Below, in pieces: positions 5,697-9,088 of a stretch of DNA of 9,088 nucleotides. Source of the DNA: Thermoflexus hugenholtzii JAD2 (lineage in GTDB: Bacteria; Chloroflexota; Dehalococcoidia; UBA2979). The notes under the pieces were generated by a model that did not search any database, had not been told where the DNA came from, and worked only from the letters and a program-made list of their open reading frames with translations. Position 1 is the first letter of the stretch. Each line of letters opens with the position of its first letter. Both the position numbers and the translations under genes were made by a program. The stretch is from NCBI GenBank assembly GCA_945889565.1, contig CAMDBZ010000055.1, forward strand, positions 1 through 9,088. The letters run 5' to 3'.

Positions 5697-6374
5697 ATGC
5701 GGGTATTGAGGATGTGGGCGCGCCCGAGCGCCGTACGCGACCACGGCAGGACGTGGCTCGCGGTGGCAGTCGCGGGGCTCGCGCTCGCGCTGACACCGCT
5801 CGTCGCGACCGGCCAGGCGCCCGCCGTCGTGCAGGTCGACGCCGGCGAGTTCTACATCGGCACGACGACCGCGGCGCCCCCCGGTGCACTTACCTTCAAC
5901 GTGAAGAACAACGGCCGCTTCGGCCACGAAGTGGTGCTGATCAAGAGTGACCTCGCGACCAACGCGCTGCCGGCGACCGACGGCAAGGCCGACGAGGCCG
6001 GCTGGCAGATCCTCGCCCGCACCACGCCGCCGGCGCTCGCCGCGGCAGGGACGCAGCAACTGAGCGCGACACTCACCGAAGGCCGCTACCTACTCGTCTG
6101 CAACCTCAAGGCCGAAGGCGTCGCCGGCCACTACGGCCGCGGCATGGTCGCCGCGTTCACCGTGCGCGCCGGCGCGACCATCACTGCCCCGCCGCCCCCA
6201 CCCGTCGCCGCCCAGGCGACCGCCACGGCCGCAGCCGGCGCACCGACAGCTCCAAGCACCGGCAACGCCGGCCTCGGCGCCGACGACGTCGGGGTGGGCT
6301 TCGTGGTGCTGCTGGGCGCGTTGACGGTCATGGTCGTCGCGGGCGGCCGCGTCCTGAGCCGCATGCGCCGCTAG
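5697..6374 (+). CDS. Secreted cupredoxin-like copper protein with C-terminal membrane anchor
   Basis: The product has 225 residues. The ATG at 5697 is preceded by GGAGG at 5684-5688. A basic start and hydrophobic core (about 18-36) form a signal peptide ending near VATGQA. Residues 43-157 fit a cupredoxin (plastocyanin or sulfocyanin-like) fold. Candidate type-1 copper ligands are His77 (FGHEVVLI), Cys135 (LLVCNL), His145 and Met150 (GHYGRGM), in the family's H...C...H...M order. The C-to-H spacing of ten residues is longer than in plastocyanin. A Pro/Ala/Thr linker (164-187) follows, then APSTG (185-189), a hydrophobic helix at about 197-216 and an Arg-rich end. The protein is thus anchored outside the membrane, possibly as an electron carrier or copper-binding protein. 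The gene stands alone, with a strong hairpin before it and a small one after. The redox partner is not evident. Confidence 0.8.
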   Translation: MRVLRMWARPSAVRDHGRTWLAVAVAGLALALTPLVATGQAPAVVQVDAGEFYIGTTTAAPPGALTFNVKNNGRFGHEVVLIKSDLATNALPATDGKADEAGWQILARTTPPALAAAGTQQLSATLTEGRYLLVCNLKAEGVAGHYGRGMVAAFTVRAGATITAPPPPPVAAQATATAAAGAPTAPSTGNAGLGADDVGVGFVVLLGALTVMVVAGGRVLSRMRR

Positions 6375-6394
6375 CGCTCGACTTCGCCGAGCGC
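6374..6394 (+). terminator. Small hairpin overlapping the cupredoxin stop codon
   Basis: GCGCTCG (6374-6380) pairs perfectly with CGAGCGC (6388-6394) around a 7-base loop. It begins on the last base of the stop codon. There is no T-run, so it could be a weak terminator or an mRNA end stabiliser. Confidence 0.4.
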
Positions 6395-6489
6395 AGCCAG
6401 GCGTGGCGAGGACACCGCGAGTTGCGCGGTGGCCTCGCCGTTACGTCGCCCACCCGCACGCGGCAAGCGTAATTCGCCGCGCCGCCCGC

Positions 6490-6495
6490 TACGAT
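6490..6495 (+). promoter_or_regulatory. -10 box TACGAT, possible leaderless promoter
   Basis: TACGAT fits TANNNT and ends 8 bases before the ATG at 6503, the usual distance to a transcription start. No ribosome binding site precedes either ATG (6494 or 6503), which fits a leaderless mRNA starting at or near 6503. I found no convincing -35 box. Confidence 0.35.
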
Positions 6496-7216
6496 GCCGG
6501 GCATGCCGCTCGCCCGCCGAGGCCGCCCGCCGTACCCGGACGTGCTCACGCCCGCAGAGTGGAGCGTGCTGCAGCTGCTGCGCCACGGCCTGTCGAGCGC
6601 GCAGATCGCCCGCCTGCGCCGCACCGGGCGGCCCGCCGTCACGTTCCACCTCGCCAACATCGCGGCGAAGCTCCAGCTGCCCTCACGCGCGGCGCTGCGC
6701 CACTGGCCGGGCGTCCCGGCCGGCTCGGCGCTGGCCGCGCGCAACCGCACGAGCGCCCGCACGCCATCGGAGGCCGCCATGCCAGCACCAGGGCCCGCAT
6801 CGACGCCCGCGCCATCCGCCGACCCCGGCGCGCTCGGCCCAATCGGCCAGCTCTCGCTACTCGTCACCGACATCGAGCGGGCGACGGCGTTCTATCGCGA
6901 CACGCTGGGGCTGCCGCACCTGTTCACGTTCGACACGCTCGCGTTCTTCGACTGCGCCGGCACGCGGCTGTTCCTGTCGACGCCGGAAACCACGCCGGAG
7001 GGCGGAAGCTGGCGCCCGTCGTCGGTGCTCTACTTCCGCGTCGAAGACATCGCGGCGGCGCACGCGCGGCTCGCGGCCGCAGGCGTGCCATTCGTAGGCG
7101 CCCCGCACCTCGTCCACCGCCACGAATCCGGCGTCGAGGAGTGGATGGCGTTCTTCGCGGACCCGGACGGCAACACGCTCGCCCTCATGGCGCAGGTCGC
7201 GCCCGCCGGCGCCTAG
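6494..7216 (+). CDS. LuxR-type helix-turn-helix / VOC (glyoxalase-fold) fusion protein
   Basis: The product has 240 residues from 6494, or 237 from the in-frame ATG at 6503, which I favour because 6494 overlaps the -10 box. Residues 8-73 are a LuxR-type DNA-binding domain: RRGRPPYPDVLTPAEWSVLQ, then LSSAQIARLRRTGRPAVTFHLANIAAKL and SRAALRHW. A flexible Ala/Pro linker spans about 75-115. Residues 117-235 are a VOC domain: IGQLSLLVTDIERATAFYRDTLGL, VLYFRVEDIAAAHARLAAAGV and FFADPDGNTLALM. Metal ligands usual in VOC enzymes look altered: Gln119 where His is common, and Ala230 where DPDGN-x-L-E has Glu. The domain may therefore bind a small molecule rather than catalyse, making the protein a candidate ligand-sensing regulator. 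An internal ribosome binding site and ATG at 6779 could also give the VOC domain alone. Confidence 0.8.
   Translation: MPGMPLARRGRPPYPDVLTPAEWSVLQLLRHGLSSAQIARLRRTGRPAVTFHLANIAAKLQLPSRAALRHWPGVPAGSALAARNRTSARTPSEAAMPAPGPASTPAPSADPGALGPIGQLSLLVTDIERATAFYRDTLGLPHLFTFDTLAFFDCAGTRLFLSTPETTPEGGSWRPSSVLYFRVEDIAAAHARLAAAGVPFVGAPHLVHRHESGVEEWMAFFADPDGNTLALMAQVAPAGA
6769..6773 (+). promoter_or_regulatory. Internal ribosome binding site before ATG 6779
   Basis: GGAGG lies five bases before an in-frame ATG at 6779 (codon 96), exactly in the linker between the helix-turn-helix and VOC domains. This is a better initiation signal than that of the annotated start and could yield a 145-residue VOC-only protein. 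Confidence 0.5.
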
Positions 7217-7252
7217 CCGTCACCCTCGACGCCCCCCGCGGACCGCGCGCCA

Positions 7253-7270
7253 GGCGCTGACGCAAGCGCC
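7253..7270 (+). terminator. Weak hairpin between the VOC and CoA-ligase genes
   Basis: GGCGCT (7253-7258) pairs with AGCGCC (7265-7270) around a 6-base loop, 37 bases after the stop codon at 7216. There is no T-run, and the hairpin overlaps the -35 candidate of the next gene. Confidence 0.25.
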
Positions 7271-7285
7271 CGCGCTGCGCACAAT
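7257..7285 (+). promoter_or_regulatory. Promoter candidate for the CoA-ligase gene
   Basis: CTGACG (7257-7262, 4 of 6 to TTGACA) and CACAAT (7280-7285, 4 of 6 to TATAAT) are 17 bases apart. The predicted start near 7292 would leave a leader of about 40 bases before the ATG at 7331. Confidence 0.4.
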
Positions 7286-7320
7286 GGCCCCGTGGCGGCG
7301 CCAGGCCGCCCGGTGCCGCG

Positions 7321-7325
7321 AGGAG
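7321..7325 (+). promoter_or_regulatory. Ribosome binding site fixing the start at 7331
   Basis: AGGAG five bases before the ATG at 7331 supports this start over the in-frame GTG at 7292. The GTG would coincide with the predicted transcription start and add a Pro/Arg-rich leader not typical of the family. Confidence 0.75.
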
Positions 7326-7330
7326 CCCCG

Positions 7331-8812
7331 ATGGCCGACCACCCGCTCGACCCGCTGTTCCACCCGCGCTCGGTCGCGCTCGTCGGCATGCCGCGTGACG
7401 TCGAGGCGCGCGGCAGCGGCTTCTTCCACGCACTGCTCGACCAGGGCTACCCGGACCACCACCCGCTGTACCTCGTCAACCCGAACGCGACGGTGATCGC
7501 GGAGCGCCCGTGCTATCCGACGCTGCTCGACTGCCCCGGACCCGTCGACCACGTGATCTCGCTCGTGCCCGCGCGCGCGGCCGGCGCGCTCGTCGACCAG
7601 TGCGTGGCGAAGGGCGTGCGCACGCTGCACCTCTACACCGCGGGCTTCGCCGAGAGCGGCGACGCCGAGCTCGCGGCGCTCGAGCAGGCGCTCGTCGCGC
7701 GCGCGAACGCGGGCGGGGTGCGCGTGATCGGCCCCAACTGCATGGGCTTGTACGTGCCCGCGGAGGGGCTCGCGTTCTACGAGGAGTTGCCGCGGGAGTC
7801 CGGGCCCGTCTTCGGCATCTCGCAATCGGGCGGCAACGCCGGCGACATCATCCGCGGGCTCGCCGAGCGCGGGCTGCGCTTCTCGAAGCTCGTCTCGTTC
7901 GGCAACGGCCGCGACGTGGCGGCCGCCGAGCTGTTCGCCTACGCGGCGGCCGACGACGAGAGCCGGCTCGTGGTCGCGTACCTCGAGGGCGTGCCGGACG
8001 GGCCGGCGCTGTTTCGCGCGCTGCGCGCGTGCGCTCGTACGAAGCCCACGATCGTGCTGAAGGGCGGTGTGTCCCGCGCGGGCGCGCGCGCCGTCAGCTC
8101 CCACACGGCCTCGCTCGCCGGCGCGACGGAGGTGTTCGACGCGCTCTGCCGGCAGGCGGGAGCGATCCGCGTGGACACGATGGACGAGCTGCAGGACCTG
8201 GCGGTGCTGCTGAGCACGCAGGCGCGCCGCATCGACGGGGCGCGCGCGCTGCTCGTCGGTCGCGGCGGCGGCTTCTCCGTGCTGTCCACCGACGAGATCG
8301 CGCGCCACGGCATCGACCTGCCAGAGCTGCCGCCGGAGGCGCAGCGGGTGCTACGCGAGCACATCCCGATCGCAGGCAACAGCATCCGCAACCCGCTCGA
8401 CGTGAGCTCGCTCAGCGGCGAAAGCGGCCGCGCGATGCACACCGTGCTGCGCGTGGCGGCGACCACGCCCGGCTACGACTTTATGTTCGCGACGCCGGAC
8501 AGCGCGCCCGCGAGGCGAGGCGAGGCGGTGCGCCGCGCCGCGTTCGGCACGCCGCCCCCCGACGACGCGCGCGCCCGCGAGCAGGAGCGGCGCGCGCTCG
8601 CCGAGCTTGCGGAGCTGCAGGCGGAGCACGCCCGCCCCGTCGTCGTGGTGCGGCGCAACCGCGGCGACGAGCTCGCCCCGGACGCCGAGCTCTTGCGCAG
8701 CGCGCTGGACGCAGGCCTCGCGGTGATCCCCAGCGTCCCGCGGGCCGCGCGCGCCGTCGGCCTGCTGCTGCGCTGGCGCGCCGCGCGCACGGGCCTGCCA
8801 TCGATCTTCTGA
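7331..8812 (+). CDS. CoA-binding protein, ADP-forming acyl-CoA synthetase alpha-type (no ATP-grasp domain)
   Basis: The product has 493 residues and resembles the alpha part of NDP-forming acetate/acyl-CoA synthetases, which interconvert acyl-CoA, ADP and phosphate with acid, CoA and ATP through a phospho-histidine. The N-terminal CoA-binding Rossmann domain opens with LFHPRSVALVGM (residues 9-20) and ends near VRVIGPNCMGLY (130-141). The first ligase-CoA domain contains GISQSGGNAGDII (162-174), SFGNGRDVAAAELFAY (189-204) and KPTIVLKGG (238-246). It reaches the motif SSHTASLAGATEVFDALCRQAG (256-277) with His258 as the expected phosphorylated residue. A second flavodoxin-like domain covers about 303-480. 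The C-terminal ATP-grasp domain of fused synthetases is absent, and no beta-subunit gene follows in this window. The partner may be elsewhere, or the protein may act otherwise. Substrate is unknown. Confidence 0.82.
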   Translation: MADHPLDPLFHPRSVALVGMPRDVEARGSGFFHALLDQGYPDHHPLYLVNPNATVIAERPCYPTLLDCPGPVDHVISLVPARAAGALVDQCVAKGVRTLHLYTAGFAESGDAELAALEQALVARANAGGVRVIGPNCMGLYVPAEGLAFYEELPRESGPVFGISQSGGNAGDIIRGLAERGLRFSKLVSFGNGRDVAAAELFAYAAADDESRLVVAYLEGVPDGPALFRALRACARTKPTIVLKGGVSRAGARAVSSHTASLAGATEVFDALCRQAGAIRVDTMDELQDLAVLLSTQARRIDGARALLVGRGGGFSVLSTDEIARHGIDLPELPPEAQRVLREHIPIAGNSIRNPLDVSSLSGESGRAMHTVLRVAATTPGYDFMFATPDSAPARRGEAVRRAAFGTPPPDDARAREQERRALAELAELQAEHARPVVVVRRNRGDELAPDAELLRSALDAGLAVIPSVPRAARAVGLLLRWRAARTGLPSIF

Positions 8813-8848
8813 GGGGCCGAACACGAGCGCTGACAGGGGCTTCCGCGC

Positions 8849-8877
8849 TTCCCAACGGGGCGCGCACCGCCTACCCT
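8849..8877 (+). promoter_or_regulatory. Promoter candidate for the gene at 8910
   Basis: TTCCCA (8849-8854, 4 of 6 to TTGACA) and TACCCT (8872-8877, TANNNT form) are separated by exactly 17 bases. The predicted start near 8884 is about 26 bases before the ATG at 8910. Confidence 0.4.
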
Positions 8878-8909
8878 GCACCCTGCGGGGTGTGCGGACG
8901 GGTGGCTCC

Positions 8910-9088
8910 ATGACCCTGCGTAGCTCGCTGCGCCCTCGCACCTCACGGCAGGCCGCGCGCGCGCTGCGCGCGCTGCTCGCATGGGCGGTGCTCGCAGCGG
9001 TGCTCGTGCCGCTGTGGCCGCAGCCGGCTGCGGCTGCGCTGCCCCCGACTCCGACGTTCACCACGGCGTTCGCTGCCCTCGTCGTCGG
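8910..9088 (+). CDS. Secreted or membrane protein, N-terminal fragment (3' end outside window)
   Basis: The frame from ATG 8910 stays open to the window end and gives 59 whole residues. The start is Arg-rich (MTLRSSLRPRTSRQAARALR), followed by a hydrophobic core (about 21-36, LLAWAVLAAVLVPLWP). A small-residue stretch PQPAAAALPP then suggests signal peptidase cleavage near residue 43 or 44. This is the pattern of a signal peptide, so the protein is exported; its function cannot be told from this piece. The in-frame GTG at 8892 is an alternative start. The ribosome binding site is weak (GGTGG at 8901-8905). A promoter candidate lies just upstream, and the gap of 97 bases from the CoA-ligase gene fits separate transcription. 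Confidence 0.6.
   Translation, partial: MTLRSSLRPRTSRQAARALRALLAWAVLAAVLVPLWPQPAAAALPPTPTFTTAFAALVV

Noticed and set aside
7292..7330. GTG 7292 as start of the CoA-ligase gene
   Set aside because: It has no ribosome binding site, would sit at the predicted transcription start, and adds a leader not expected in the family; AGGAG before ATG 7331 is better.
9017..9034. Perfect 18-base palindrome GCCGCAGCCGGCTGCGGC
   Set aside because: It lies inside the signal-peptide coding region and encodes a Pro/Ala stretch; in Ala- and Pro-rich GC-rich coding such palindromes arise easily. No second copy was seen.

Overview
The window is strongly GC-rich and every gene I can support lies on the + strand. 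Long open frames on the opposite strand are composition artefacts. The mix of features recalls high-GC Chloroflexota of the Dehalococcoidia or Tepidiforma kind: acyl-CoA and CoA-ligase genes, Thr-Pro-rich surface proteins, and a LuxR-type helix-turn-helix opening with an RRGRPPYPDVLTP-like sequence. This placement comes from recalled family style, not from a search, and a high-GC actinobacterium is not excluded. No stretch over 300 bases lacks a gene, and I saw no tRNA, rRNA, CRISPR array, insertion sequence or prophage.

Layout. (1) 1-783: the 3' end of an acyl-CoA dehydrogenase gene, then a small MaoC/FAS1-like dehydratase-domain gene, probably one acyl-CoA metabolism operon, closed by a UUCG-type hairpin. 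(2) 939-2831: a single-pass membrane protein with a cytoplasmic helical head, a Pro/Thr/Ala-rich external linker and six regularly spaced cysteines, followed in the same reading frame by an ECF-type sigma factor. The pair resembles an anti-sigma/sigma module, but in the order membrane protein then sigma. The sigma coding region extends upstream of any ATG, GTG or TTG in its frame, so its start is unresolved. (3) 2949-5516: a Tat-signal-bearing secreted protein of 855 residues, made almost entirely of seven Ig-like repeats. Six consecutive repeat-end tryptophans are exactly 102 residues apart, and four repeats carry a 12-residue EF-hand-type calcium loop. An 11-base motif is shared by the regions upstream of the membrane-protein gene and of this gene, so the sigma module may control the repeat protein. 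(4) A perfect 15-bp hairpin at 5561-5595 separates this block from the next.

(5) 5697-6374: a secreted cupredoxin with a C-terminal membrane anchor and an LPXTG-like APSTG. (6) 6494-7216: a LuxR-type helix-turn-helix fused to a VOC (glyoxalase-fold) domain. A strong internal ribosome binding site and ATG at the domain junction could also give the VOC domain alone. (7) 7331-8812: a CoA-binding, ADP-forming acyl-CoA synthetase alpha-type protein that keeps the phospho-histidine but has no ATP-grasp domain. (8) 8910-end: the start of a secreted protein, cut by the window edge.

The most novel unit is the block 939-5516: a cysteine-rich membrane sensor candidate, an ECF sigma factor with an abnormal start, and an exported array of Ig repeats with embedded calcium loops. 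The functional link between them is inference from adjacency and one shared motif.
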